A stretch of 64,000 nt of DNA from Sweltsa coloradensis (Eukaryota; Arthropoda; Insecta; Plecoptera; Chloroperlidae): NCBI GenBank assembly GCA_024449915.1, contig JAMZAV010004567.1, positions 42,541 to 106,540 of the forward strand. The letters are read 5' to 3'. Numbering within the stretch: position 1 is the stretch's first letter; each line of letters starts with the position of its first letter. Both the position numbers and the translations under genes were made by a program. The notes beneath the pieces are model-generated. The model saw nothing but the letters and a program-made list of their open reading frames with translations, was not told where the DNA came from and did not search any database. Of this stretch, positions 1-12,700 are shown in pieces.

Positions 1-1725
1 TGGTTATTTTTTTACGTACTGACAGGCTTTTCTGTAAATCCGATATTTTGTTTTGTTCTTTGGGCAATAGGGAACTGGCCTTGGTTTCAAATATATCTTA
101 CACGTATTTAGTAATTTGTAACATTCAATTTAATAAACATCGCAATTTAAATAAACTATAAAAAATAAAATCTGTAGATTCTATGCATGTTCAAAGTTCC
201 TGGGTTTTGACTTCCCGCACAAAGACTTAAGTACGCGCTCTTTTGGTTGTGACGTTATCGTGAGGTTAGGAGGAGAAGCTGATTGGCAGAACTGCCAGCT
301 CGCCGCCTCGGCAAACCTCACGATCACGTCAAGCCCACCTGCAATGGCGCATGGCCGTTTTTCGGCGCGAAGCCCGGTTCAAATTTTTCCTCGCTCACAG
401 TTAACGCTAATAAAAGCCGGAAGCATAAAAATTTTTACTGGTCGGTATTTGAGGTTATTAGTAGGGACATATTCAAATTTGGTAATGAAGGACAGTTCCC
501 TATTGCTTTGGTCAAAATATTATGCTGATTACCAAGAAGGGGAGTGATTTTGGGATGCATATTTTTGCGGGTTTGAGAGTATATTTGTGCACAGTTTCAA
601 GACACGATGTTAGGTATAAAGGGCCATTTTAGATTGGTCTGATGCTCTAGTATCTATGTGGAGCAAAAATGAGCAGATAAAAGCAGATTTCAGAAAATCT
701 CCAAAACACAGTTTCCCAAATTCCATGAAAAATTTTAAAAATTCGTGTAAAATCACAGTTACAAGACATAATTTTTTAAACGGTCATTTTAGTGTAGTAT
801 TAGTCTATAAATAGATTAAATGGTAAAAAATCATTTTTGAGGGCAATAGTCCCTTTATTGTGTATTGAGAGAAAAATAATAAAAAATGTTCAATGAAAAT
901 AAACTAAAGCCAACCAATTAAAAAGAGGGAAATTTAGAGGATATGGAAGAGAAATTAACGAAATTCGTTTGATACAATTTTATTTATTTTATTACGTAAA
1001 TGATGATGTGTTGAAACATGTACAATGTTTACGGACCTTATAAACTAAATATTCACCAAGTTCTTACAGTATAATTTAACATATAAATATTTCTGAAGTT
1101 AAATCTACGTTTACAAAAATTAGTTACTAGTATACAGAAAAAACAATGAGAAAAAAACAATATTCTTTATCAGATAGGCTACACAAAAAAAATTAAATAC
1201 TCTATACATATTATTAATGTATTTCATTGATATATTTATGTTAAATTATACCTAACAAGAAGAGTGAATAATTAGTTTACACAATTAAATAATTCTTAAA
1301 TATTTATAGTTTCATTTTCAATGTACAATGGTTTTAAGAAACTCAAATATCCCAGATAATAATTTTTTTTTAGTTTGAGATTCTACGTGAAAGAAACTTG
1401 GCTTTGTGCAAAATCAAATGCTAAAGTTGCTATGTACAGTTTAATGTTAGGAAGCGTAAGTAAGTACTCGAGTTCTGCGATTTCATTCGTCGTTGAATGT
1501 GCGCGTACCTACAGCACATATTAATGTTTCCGGTTTTGTTTTATAGGTTTTAGCAAATACCCAACATCGTCGTTCAATATGAACTGTTTCTCAAAGATTC
1601 TGTACTTTCATCGTGAACTGTTTTTAAAACTCTTTCCCCGTTTGTTTGTTTATTTTGTACGTACGTGATCGTCTCGTATAACGAAGAGTGGTTAGAGTGT
1701 CAAGCGGCTTCGCAAGTAAGTTTAA
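1..1725. other. AT-rich intergenic DNA
   Basis: No gene, RNA or element end recognised. The 95-codon frame at 260-547 has no family resemblance. Sequence from 1380 to 1730 is slightly less AT-rich. Confidence 0.5.
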
Positions 1726-1733
1726 GTGACTTG

Positions 1734-2894
1734 AAGGGATGGACGAACGTTCGTTTTTGGTTCGAAGTGCAAAACTTTTTTAGAAGTTTGGTTCGAGTTC
1801 AAAATTTAAAGTTTGAGTTCGTGGTTTATTAAAATTTAAAACTTTTCCCAAACTTTGACTTTTAATGATATCCATTTATTTATAGAGTATCTAGCATATA
1901 TTATGCATAGAGGTAATGAGAAATGGTGATATAAAAATCCAAATTTCGTTTTATAAAACCCAAATTTCGCGTTTTTCGCGATTTCATTTAAATGGTCAAA
2001 AACATGTACCGGTATCTAAAAAATTTGTTTAAAAAAATTTAAATAAAAAAAAAATTAAATGAAAATTTAAAAAAATCCATTTTAGCCTTTCAAGTAGGGA
2101 TGACATTCCAATTCGTTAGAATCGATCATTGTGACCCACAAATCTATTCAGAATCGATTCCCAAGCAAAAATAAATATTTGTACGCACCATTATTTTGGT
2201 GGACTATTGCCGGTTGCCGCGTAGTCCGTGATACGCGTTGTTATTTTGGCGGTCTATTTCTGTGGAGCCCGTGACGTCACGAAACAATGTACCGCCTGCC
2301 GCGCGCGTAATGTTCGGTCTGGACCGGCACCTCCACCAAAATTCACGAAAATTCTGGACCGGCACCTCCACCATCCCCCCACATTTTGAGCACTAAAATG
2401 TTTAATTTCGCGAGTTAATTCGCGTTTTGACCAGTTTTATACAATTTTGTTCGTTATTTCGCGATATACACGAGATTTCGCGAAATTCGCGTTTTTAAAA
2501 TGTGTTTTTTCCATCTCTAAATGATGTAATTTGTCGACAATATTACATTTTAGGCAATAAAATGGATATTTAAAAAAGTGTAAATAATTTTTTTCGTTTC
2601 GTTATCACCATTTTTCACTACCTCTAATTATGCATGTAAAATCAATTCCAACACCAAAATGGATTAGCATAGGTCAATGTTAATATGGCATTTTAATTTA
2701 CAATTCAATCTTTTAAGTACTAGTAAGTAGAAACAGTTCTCCATTCACACCGATTTGAGGACCAAGGGCCACATTTTTAAAAAAACTTTCAAACAAATTT
2801 GCAAGAGTTTGTTCGAGTTTGAAGTTCAAAACTTTTTCGGTTCACAAGTTCGAGTTTGGTTCTAAACTCAGAATTTAAGGTTCGCCCATCCCTA
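1734..2894. mobile_element. non-autonomous hAT element
   Basis: Ends (A/T)AGGGATGGACGAAC and GTTCGCCCATCCCTA are inverted repeats. An exact 8-bp TSD GTGACTTG lies at 1726-1733 and 2895-2902. Subterminal DNA is rich in GTTCGAGTTC-type words on both sides. Two copies of CTGGACCGGCACCTCCACC lie at 2319 and 2354. No coding capacity was seen. Confidence 0.88.
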
Positions 2895-2954
2895 GTGACT
2901 TGAGAGCGTAGTAGAGATGAAGATGAAGACAGTAGTAGAGATGAGCTTGGCCCT

Positions 2955-3445
2955 ACTCAAATGCGCGCACTTGGATGTTGATGATTTCTGCTCAACGGTT
3001 GGTAATATCACTACCAAATTTTGCATGAATGCTAATAAAGTACTTTTCTATTGATATCCACACTTGGGTTGCAAAAAATTTGCCTTAGAGATCCATTGCG
3101 AGAGGTAAGTCCAAAACGTGAAAAACTGGGAAATCCAAAACATGGATTCAATTCTGGAAATTGAAATTCCCATCAAACCGTTTATCTTACGATTTACTAA
3201 ATAAACGTGCGTTGATGTAAACGTCGATATCCAGTATGAAATTTTGCGTTAAAAAAATCTGTACACTTAGAATAAATTCCCAAAGTTGACCAAAATTGAG
3301 TAAATGACAGAGATTTCATGTTTAAATCAAAATCGATTGATTAATTTAGGAATATGCGTGTGCCTACTGGTTCATAGTTTGATTCTTTATTAATGTCCGT
3401 GTGAAATATGATACCGATACAATGGTAACTTTCATTAAGAGGGGT
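2955..3445 (+). repeat. dispersed repeat, copy 1 (see 46705-47250)
   Basis: Shares long colinear similarity with 46705-47250, for example CCAAATTTTGCATGAATG, GATATCCACACTTGG, GTTTATCTTACGAT and GTGAAATATGATACCGAT. The right end is interrupted by the TIR element starting near 3450. Class unknown; no ORF. Confidence 0.6.
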
Positions 3446-3449
3446 CGCT

Positions 3450-4018
3450 GAGTGTAATATACCGAATATAGGCCAACCTTTTTTAATATTTTAAGTCTTA
3501 AATCACTTCTCAGCATATATGCGAGCATCGGCTTTTTACACACCAAGTTCCAAACACCAAGTTACAGCGCCTTGACAAGGACGTATAGTTCACTGCTTCT
3601 GTCTGGCGCTGCGCCAACAATACGGCAGGCACGGAGGACGCACCGCTATCTCCAAAGTAGTTCCAGGCCTACTGACGAGTGACGTGTGATTCAACAAGTG
3701 ACTGGGGGATAAGTACCGGTCCGCGTAGAGATAGCCCTACGTCATCACGGAAATAGACTGCAGGAATAACGGCGAGTAAAATTTAAAATAATAAAATCAG
3801 CCTGGCCTGAATCATCCCCAATCAACGGGGCTCAACTGTAATTTATTTTCTCTTCTTATACAATACTTTGCATAAACTTTGTAGATAATGTGCATTTTTC
3901 CTTTCAATTTCATAAAATAAATTGTTGATAGTAAATGTTTGATTTTTTCAATTTTTCTTAAATATTTTTTTTTAAATTTGATGACCGAAGTTAGGGGGTC
4001 GGCCTATATTCGGGACAA
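3450..4018. mobile_element. CCGTATTGT-type TIR element, degraded left end
   Basis: The right terminus ...GGCCTATATTCGGGACAATACGG is followed by TA. The left terminus retains ACCGAATATAGGCCAACC. The family is described at 43504-44232. A hAT element has inserted immediately at its right end. Confidence 0.6.
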
Positions 4019-4027
4019 TACGGTAAC

Positions 4028-4496
4028 TAGGGATGGGAAAAAGCGTTTAATTTCGTAAACGTTTAACCCCTTGAACTAATCACGTTTAAACGATTAAACG
4101 TTCAACCCCTATTTTCTAAAAAAATTTTTTACAAATTTGGGTTGGCAGAGACCTAGGTTTAATAACAAAAATCGTAATTTTGTACTTACGACCGGCCGAC
4201 GAATAATTAACAACGGTTTTATTCTCACTCTTGCATTAAATGACCCGGCACTTCCACCATGTGTAACAGACAAGATGTCTTAATACAGCCTGGGACCCGG
4301 CACCTCCACCAAACTTGAGCATTTTTAGAAAATTATCGGCCTAATCTGTTAGCTCGTGTTTGTGTAGGCTCCAAAAGTGATAGCAAAATACCATTTCATA
4401 AAAATAAAAATAATTTTTTTTTTTTTTTTTTACTAAACGTTTTGCGAATTTAATAACCTCTAACCGTCCACTAAACGTTTAAACGTCCCATCCCTA
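4028..4496. mobile_element. short non-autonomous hAT element
   Basis: 469 bp, ends TAGGGATGGGA / TCCCATCCCTA, with an exact 8-bp TSD ACGGTAAC at 4020-4027 and 4497-4504. Subterminal words are AAACGTTTAA palindromes. It contains GACCCGGCAC(C/T)TCCACC twice (4242 and 4294). Its TSD includes the last bases of the neighbouring CCGTATTGT element, so the order of insertion is clear. Confidence 0.92.
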
Positions 4497-4504
4497 ACGG
4501 TAAC

Positions 4505-6036
4505 CGTTGTTATTCCAATCTACAAGACTGTTGGATGAGCTTGGCCAAACTTACACTTTGAGGCTCCAAGACCTGGTTTATATTACTACAATTGAACGTG
4601 GGTTGATTTTACTGGGGTAACCCACTTGAGTTTACATTAATTTCATTTTACTCTCGTTATACGGTTTTCAACCTTCACACGCAGAGCGCTGCACGCTTTT
4701 GTCAACCTAACCTACAATTCACGTCTGTACAAAGTCAGGCTGACCGTAAATTTGAAGTAGAGAGTAATGTCTCACTGTCTATAAATGCAGACATGCTTAA
4801 TTAAGTTGATTTGAAGCTGAGACTAAGATGGAAGGTAATGTTTCCTGGAAATGGCGTCACGATATAGTTAGGAAAGTCAACCGTCCTCGGTTTACACTAA
4901 TCGTATCAATGCCGGTTACGCGAGTAACTCAAGAGTTTCTACTCGAGTTAAAACTGAACCAACTTTATTTACTTTTTTTGAACTAACTCGAACTTTCCCA
5001 GTTTAAAAAAACGAACTTCAAACTTTACAAAAGTTTCGAACTGTATAGAACTCGAACCCAACTTAAAGGGTATATCAAACCGTCATAATAGGTAAGAAAG
5101 TGATAAGTCTGGACCGGCACCTCCACCAACAAAGTATGTAACTTCTGGACCGGCACCTCCACCATCCATTTTCTTGTTTTTAAATTTGTACCTGTAAACT
5201 GAGAACCATTTTTTTTTTGACATGTCAAATAATATGTGACCGTACACCACCACAAATCAGTAAAAAAAAATTTAAATTTGATTTTCAAACTTTTTTTCCA
5301 AACCCGAACTTCGAGTTCGAATTTCGAACGTTTGCACAACCCTTGTTTAGACGCTAAAATTACCCTCGTTATTGACAACCCCCGTTAGAAAGCCAGTAAT
5401 GTAAACCAGATCTAAGTCTAGTGGTTGTCCTACGTGGTTGTGGTTTGCACCAGCGCGCCAAGTTACGATTAAGACACATTTCCAGAATATTGCTTAGTTT
5501 TTAGGAACCGAACGTACCGTAAGGCCACCAACGAGGTACTTTGTAGTTTCCAAGGCTTGAGTAGGAGACAATTATTTATCATGTTGAAATGTTCTCTAAT
5601 CGCACAATGCGCATACTTCCGTTGTTAACAAGAACAACCTCTCAAACATTCAGAGTTTTGGGAAGAAAATTCTACGTCAGAAAGTGGTCCAGAATGTACA
5701 TAAAATTCACTGGATTTGTCAAATCAGCAATTTTTAAATGCACATTAATCCTTTCAGGCCCAAATTAAATCCCTGCAAATAAGGTAATTTTAAGCAAACA
5801 ATTTGAGTTTTGCATTTTCTTTCCATATTGTTTTATCATGAATTTTAATGAATTTTGGGAATTCGAATAAAAGCTTCATTTTGAATAAAAATTCAAATTT
5901 GAAATAGGGCTACTTACATTCCTAAAACTAGATTTTTCATAGATATTTTTTTACAAATTTTGAATTTTTTGTACTATCTCAAATAATAGTAATACTAGAG
6001 ATTTATTACATTTCCGGGACAAACCGATATTTATTC
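4505..6036. other. intergenic, degenerate repeats
   Basis: No gene found. From about 4918 to 5345 the sequence is rich in GAGTT/AACTCG words, like an eroded relative of the 1734-2894 hAT family, and it carries CTGGACCGGCACCTCCACC twice (5109 and 5145). Intact ends could not be defined. The rest is AT-rich without visible structure. Confidence 0.5.
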
Positions 6037-6044
6037 ATTTTTAT

Positions 6045-7006
6045 TAGGGGTGTGCGAATAGTGATTTTTGAGTTCGAATACGAATATCGAATAGTACACA
6101 GTAAAAAAGTCGAATATCGAAGTCGAATATCGAATAGTTGTCAAAACAGTACGCACACATAAAAATAAACATTTAGTTGTTTTTAAGTTTAATTTATTAT
6201 GGCTATTAATATTAATATTATTAATTAATAATAGGATCTTTGGTCCTAGGTCTACCCTAGGCTAGCCTTGGCAAAATTCAATGGCTAGCCCCTAGCACTA
6301 GGCCTAGGCCTAGGTAGGCTAGGCCTAGGTAGGCTAGCCTAGGGCCTAGGTCTAGGCCTAGGTAGGCTAGGGGCCTAGGCCTAGGTAGGGCCTAGGCCCT
6401 AGGCATAGCATTGTGCAAAGCACAGGGAATTAAAAACAATGTTCGTTGTTCTGACCTGTGGGGGTTTTTAATTTATTTTGCAATGCATACATTCGGCTTC
6501 GTTCCCTTTTGGGTTGAAAAAGTACCAAATCGCACTTTTTTTGCCGTAGGCTAGGGCCTAGGCCTAGGGCTAGCCCTATGTCCGTTTCGGGCTCAAGACC
6601 GCTTCTTCTTCGTAATCTGTAAGCACGAGAGCCCTATGCGGGTTTTTACATGAGCATTTACCCGAGAAAAGATCATGTTTAGAACTTTTTCGCAAGAAAG
6701 ATGAGGTTTGCATCACGTTTTCGGAGTAATTTCTTACGTTCAACGACGTCGTGACAACGGTGATATCAGATGCTGTTGTTTGTCGAGGTTGGTACGGCTT
6801 GGTTTGGTTGGTACGACCGCTGAAACACGTTGCGCGGAGTTGACGATAGGGTGCGTCGATCGGTAATGTAGTTTCCTGCATACTAGCGGGAATTTCAAAT
6901 CGAATACTTCGGAAATTCGAATAGTTACTATTCGAGTTTCGAATCGAATACGAATAGTAAATTATTCTCGAATACTTCGAAAATTTCGAATATTCGCACA
7001 CCCCTA
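6045..7006. mobile_element. non-autonomous hAT element, TTCGAA family
   Basis: 962 bp. TIR TAGGGGTGTGCGAATA at both ends, with an exact 8-bp TSD ATTTTTAT at 6037-6044 and 7007-7014. Subterminal regions are built from repeated TTCGAATA words. The centre holds a dense TAGGCCTAGG tract (6240-6400) and no convincing transposase. Confidence 0.95.
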
Positions 7007-7823
7007 ATTTTTATCCTTTTTTGCAGATGTGTATTTTCAATCTTATCTAAAGAAAATCACTTTGGTCCTATTGGAATCTGAAAAACATTTATAAATTTAT
7101 TATTTACCAAAAAAATAAGAATAAATTGGGGTTAAATTGGAAAAAACTATTACTATTTACCCAGATTAAAATTTTAAAAGTTATGGGTTCATATGGTACC
7201 GATGGGCCGGAAAGGGGTAACTTAATATTTTTTAAAGTTGGCCCGAGCTCATTCAACCGTCTTAATACGTCATCGCAAAATGTTTTACGTAGAAAGTAGA
7301 AAACAGATGGAAACTTAAGAAGAAACTCAATTGTGGGGTCTTACTCTTTGCTAACGACAATAGAAAGTCACAGCCCAGACACTTTACATTGAGACGACTA
7401 CGCATCAGTAGAGACCCTGAAACTTTGTGAATGACTTTTTTCACTGAATGATGCGTTATATGACTGTTTTAATATTAAGTAGCGAAATAACTTGGAAATA
7501 ATCAAGTTTTTCTGCTAAATTAGAACATCGGAAACTTTTTTCAATTATTTTCTAAGTTTTAGTTCCAAAATATGCAATTAATTTGTCAATTGGGCATTGA
7601 AATCATCATTTTTCTTTCAATGTATAGTTGGCGCCATGACAGTTGAAAATATTATTAACAATCACTAGAGGTACGTGTATATAGCATTTTCAAGTGTCCT
7701 TTTATAGCGTTTAGTAGCATCTGTTTTTTACATTTTAACGATCACGCCTAGCTAATTCCAATAATTAAGTTAACTTCATATGGCCTAAATATTTGTTTAT
7801 GTGTAATTTTAATGTGTTCATTT

Positions 7824-8569
7824 TAGGGGTCTGCGGGTAGTACTTTTTAAGTTCGGGGCGGGTTCGGGTCCGGGTAGTCATAAAAACTTCGGGTTTCGGG
7901 TCGGGTTCGGGTAAAGAAAATAACTGCAATTTCAATAGAGAAAAGCCAATCTGCAAAAAAAAATAAATAAATAAATTAAATAAAAATAAATATATATATA
8001 TATATATACATATATATTAAATAAAAAATCTTTAATTTCAGTATAAAAACTCAAAATAAAGGATCTATTTCGCATAAAAAATTCAATTAATTCAAACTAT
8101 TTTTAAAATTTCGCGTATTTTCAAATTTTTCCGCCTTTCAGTTGCAAACGTTGGTACTTCGTAGATCAAGAAGAAGTAAAGTTTGTATTTGTTATGTTGC
8201 CGACCTTGAAAATGACGAGTTTTGAGGTGTGACGTCACCAGCAGTTCACCAGCTGGTTAGTGGCCTATTTTCTCGCGAAAACATAGTAAATACTTGGAAA
8301 ATGGGTAAAAAACTGCCGATTTCGCCCAAATTTCGCAAAAAAAAACAATAGAACAGGCTGTTTTTCACCTGAAAGGTAAAAGCAGTCTTATTTCGCTCCA
8401 TTTCGCGAACGTTTTTTGACGATTTACTAAGGCTCCTAAGTGGTTAGCAATTTAGGCCTAGGCCTAGGCCTACCCGAAAAAAACCCGATTTACATTTATA
8501 AAAACCCGAATTTCGGGTATGTAAAAATACCCGAAATTACCCGAAATTTCGGGTACCCGCAGACACCTA
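7824..8569. mobile_element. non-autonomous hAT element, CCCGGGT family
   Basis: 746 bp. Ends TAGGGGTCTGCGGGTA / TACCCGCAGACACCTA, with an exact 8-bp TSD GTTCATTT at 7816-7823 and 8570-8577. Subterminal regions repeat GGTTCGGGT/ACCCGAAAT words. An (AT)n microsatellite lies at about 7990-8010. Confidence 0.94.
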
Positions 8570-8577
8570 GTTCATTT

Positions 8578-9183
8578 CGCTGAAGGGTAATGATGCAGTG
8601 TTATTTTTATGACAAAATGAAAACTTTTTATTTGCTATTTCTCAGGGTCCCTACCTATCAGCAGAAAGGTAACGTCTACAATGCAAATTTCTTAACTATG
8701 AAGTACGAACACGTTGATTTGTCTTTAGTATTAACTCCATGGCTACAACTACACTACTACGACGCACACATTACACGTTGTCTGCTTCCGTACTTGCATT
8801 ACATGACTCGATGCCCTTCTTGACACTCTGATATATGCGCACCGACTGAATGACAAAACCACCAACCATTGTCACCCGCAACACCGGATCACGCGTAAAA
8901 CTCTACGACGTACGTAAAACAACTTTGCTCCCTTTCTAAATAAACCAACATGGCCGCTTGGCACGGTCAAAGAAACAACCACTTTAAACCGACCAACATT
9001 CGTTGTCATTATTAAAAACTCATTGTTATTTACATTTTTCACTCGATAAGAGAATAATAATGTACACTATTTCTAGCTTGTAAACACATAACTTAATACC
9101 TATAAACAAATCGTGTACGTAACATAATAATTGTAATGCATAACAATAGGTACAATAGTAAGTAGTAACTGAACTGGAAAGAA
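8578..9183 (-). other. PAIP1 3' flank
   Basis: Presumed 3' UTR and downstream DNA of PAIP1 on the minus strand. A minus-strand AATAAA-type hexamer is present around 8628-8634, but its distance from the stop makes it only a weak candidate. No ORF of note and no repeat ends. Confidence 0.3.
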
Positions 9184-9286
9184 TCAACGGTTTGTCGACC
9201 GCTGTTTGCCCATGTTGAGGAATTGCTGGAACGCTGCTTGGATCTCCTCGTCCATCTCTTCATCCGGTTCCCAGATCTCGTTCTCC
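9184..9286 (-). CDS. PAIP1: PAIP1 terminal coding exon 7 (PAM1-like tail)
   Basis: Encodes residues 391-424 and the TGA stop. The acidic segment EPDEEMDEEIQAAFQQF corresponds to the PABP RRM-binding PAM1. The acceptor is TTTCTTCCAG|G. Intron 6 is 5.4 kb and packed with mobile elements. Confidence 0.92.
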
Positions 9287-9729
9287 CTGGAAGAAAGAGA
9301 GACGGGTTAGACTAGGCAGACGTCACCCGGATGACAAGTGTCAATAAAAGCACTGGTGGCGCGCTCTGTCGGTTAAGGTAACAACTAGAGAGCGCGGGAT
9401 ATTCAAACTGTTGCTAAGAAGTAAGAAGTCAAATTTGTAAGGTATTTTTTCTGGAGGAAACCAAAAAACACTCTTTATTCTGATCAATATGATACGTATA
9501 TTAAACAGTATTACATCTCATTGGTGTAAGATAGGATCCAACGCTTACCTTCAAAAAGTGATGGTGGCTGCTGAGTTTCTTGAAGAATAGTAGACCTAAC
9601 ATAAATATACAAAACACAGAAAAACACAAGACGTTTCGACACGAGGTCTCTTTCTGTGTTTTGTATATACAGTAAGATCTCTCTTATCCGATCTCCTCTT
9701 ATCCGATGTTCCGTGTTAACCGAGCCGCC

Positions 9730-9763
<34 letters not shown>

Positions 9764-12700
9764 AAAGTTTTAAATACGTAAATAAAACATAAAAATAATT
9801 ACAGACGCCGCGCCGCACTTTTTTAAATGTACTCGCATACATTTGTAGGCATGCCTTACGAGTGAGTGCAAAGAAGATAGATCGGCGATATATCTCGACT
9901 TTCGAGCAGTGTGCATCAGTGTACTGAGCGTATAGAGTTCAGTGGTCAGTGTGCGTCGGGCGCATCGCCGGTAAGCGTCAGTGCCACCCACTGAGCATAT
10001 AGAGGTCAGTGTGCGTCGCGCGCCTGCGCATACGATCCAGCCATCTCACACACAGCTGTTCAAAGATGGTCGTTGTGGAACTAGATGCAATCATGTTTCA
10101 ACCGATTCACGAAATTCGTAATCACGACGCATTGAATTGTTATTCCTGGGCTTATCTTATTTCTTTCCCAGACTTATCTTGCGTCGTGAGCTTCAGCGCG
10201 GGCATAGTAGTGAGAGGTTTTCCCACATGAGAAAGAGAGCTAGGCCTAGGCCTATGTTTGCATTGTAGGCCTAGGCCTACTGCGTCGAGTTTAGGCCTAG
10301 GCCTAGGCCTAGACATACGTTTTTATTACGACATGTAGGCCTAATTGTGTACGTGTGTTCGTGAGCTTGAATTACAAGCTATTAAATCATTTAGTATACC
10401 CTGTATGAAGTGTATCGTGTGTATTTTATGTTCCTTTATCCATTACATGTGTCATATATCATTTTACCACATCAGGCTATGCTACGAGAGCAAATAAACA
10501 ATTGATCCGCGCCATCCGAGTTTTTCGCAAATCCGAGGTGCCCCCGGTCTCATCCAACTCGGATAAGAGAGATCTTACTGTATTTATTTGTTGCTATTCT
10601 TCAAGAAATTCAGCAGCCACCATCACTTTTTGAAGGTAAGCTCAAAGCTGTTGGATCCTATCTCACACCATTATACTCCAGCCGATCGGCATTCTTTCTA
10701 CATACCGTATTGTTCCGAATATAGCGCGATTAGGGGTGTGCGAGTAGCACTTTTTCAAGTCGAGTCGAGTTCGAGTAGTAAAAAACCAACGATCTCGAGT
10801 CGAGTTTCGAGTAGTACATTTTTTTTTAAATACTGTACATGGACCAGTAGCGGAAAAACAGGTCTAAATAGCGCTGAATGAAACTCCACATCACCTTTTA
10901 AAATAATTATGAAGGTACTATTTTAGTATGCAAAGAAAAAAAAGACCAAAACTACCTCTTTCCCTCTAGCACGTACCACACAACAGTACGCAGTAAACAA
11001 AGCGATTTGGCATAGCACAGGCCAAGTTTCATTCGGTGCTACTTAGTAAATATCAGTGGGTTTGTAGGTAAATAAAATAGTACTCATTTAATGATTTCAG
11101 CAATTAAGTCATCTGTAATTTTCAAACGAAATGACAGTCACAGACATGACATAAAAATTTGATAATGCATGCCCAAGATATTCTCGATTTCGGAATCGTC
11201 TTTTCTTTTCGGAACATATTCGGGCATATCTAGAAGAGAAAAGGTGATGTAGAATACTGATTGCTAGGGCTGTGCAAGCAGCAATTTTAAAATTTGAGCA
11301 AGATCAAGCAGAAATGAGAATTCCTGCTTGAATTTCGAGCGAGATTGAGCAAAATTTGAGATTGAGCAAGACTCGAGCGAGATCAAACTAATTTCGAGAT
11401 TGAGATCAACATAATAATATTAAGTAAAATGTTTTAAAAATCACCTCATTAGGCCTAGGCCCTACCTGAAAGCCCAAAAACGAGGCATTTTGGAAAAGCC
11501 ATCTCCAGAAGTAGGCCTAGGCCTAGGGCCTAGCTAGGCCACAGAGCTCAGTGGCCTAGGTTCCCTGGCTTATCTCGCACAATAATAACATTGCAAGTAG
11601 TAAATACAGCGCATTCTTGTCATAAACTGTCCACGGATTCTTCATATATTTTTAATCATGTGGGGAAAACGTTTAAGTGGTAGGCCTAGGCCTAGCCAGA
11701 TCTATGGCCTAATCTAGGCTTGTAACCAACCAACAAGCAACTTCCGACGAAAAATCATAATAAGATCGATCAAATTAAGCGGCAATGCAACTTTCATAGC
11801 CAAACCTGAAGACAACACATCAAAATCAACATTAATAATAGTTTCTTATGATCGTAAAACTGTTTAAAAAATACGCGTCTTGGTTAGGTCGCCCTAGGCC
11901 TAGCCTAGCCCCTAGCCTAGGCTTGCGGGATGCTACACTTGGACTTGGACCGTCAACATTGTCTATATTCTCCGTGATAAGTTGTTCACTTGGTTCTATC
12001 ACTGTAAAAAAAATGATGCATTTATGCAATTACGACAATTAAACTGTGAAGTGACGCCGTGACAACAGCGTGAAAATCGTAAAAACAAACAAGCAAAGCA
12101 AGTATTGAAAATGGCGTCGCTACTAGCTCGTCATCATAGCAAAATTCGACCTGTCGACTTAACAATCGATTCTTACGCGATTTTGATGGAAGCGCTACCT
12201 GTTGGATAAATCTGAACATTTTGTAGTCGGCGGCTCAGTCAACAAAAACTACTCGACTCGACTCGATTTTCGTAAAGTACTCGAACCACTCGAGTCGAGT
12301 TGCAACTACTCGACTCGACTCGAATTTTCGAGTACTCGCACATCCCTAAGCGCGATGTTTTTTCCGAAAATACAATCTCAAAAACAGCACTCGCGTTATT
12401 TCCGCGCGCTTGCATTTGAAATAGCGCCTGAACATAGGCCACGCCTCTATACAACTCCCGCGCATCGTCTGCTGCGCTTCGCCCCGCCCACCCACTCGAT
12501 GCCACTGAACTCGGCCGAACCTTGGGCGAAACTGTCTGCTAGTCGTCAGAATCCTTGGCCGTGATCACATCGTGACCTAGCTTGACCTACATAGATTTTG
12601 TTCGTCGGGGTTGTCTATCTACGTTGCTAAGAGTCTACGTAATGTAATAATGAGTGATGAAGGAGAAGATGAAATGGCTCAAGATGAACAAATGAAGACT

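Noticed and set aside
260..547. Open frame of 95 codons on the plus strand
   Set aside because: No domain, no splice context and two overlapping frames of similar length; looks like chance in a less AT-rich patch.
6240..6400. Telomere-like or satellite array of TAGGCC
   Set aside because: The register is irregular and interspersed with unique DNA; not a true tandem satellite and not a known telomere repeat.
6576..7001. 141-codon minus-strand frame
   Set aside because: Lies inside the hAT element and translates its TTCGAATA subterminal repeats (Ser/Tyr/Asn-rich), so it is an artefact of simple repeats.
12202..12564. 120-codon plus-strand frame (and a similar frame near 44004-44243)
   Set aside because: Translates across the end of the nested hAT and the CpG-rich segment of the TIR element; the frame is open in both copies only because they are near-identical.
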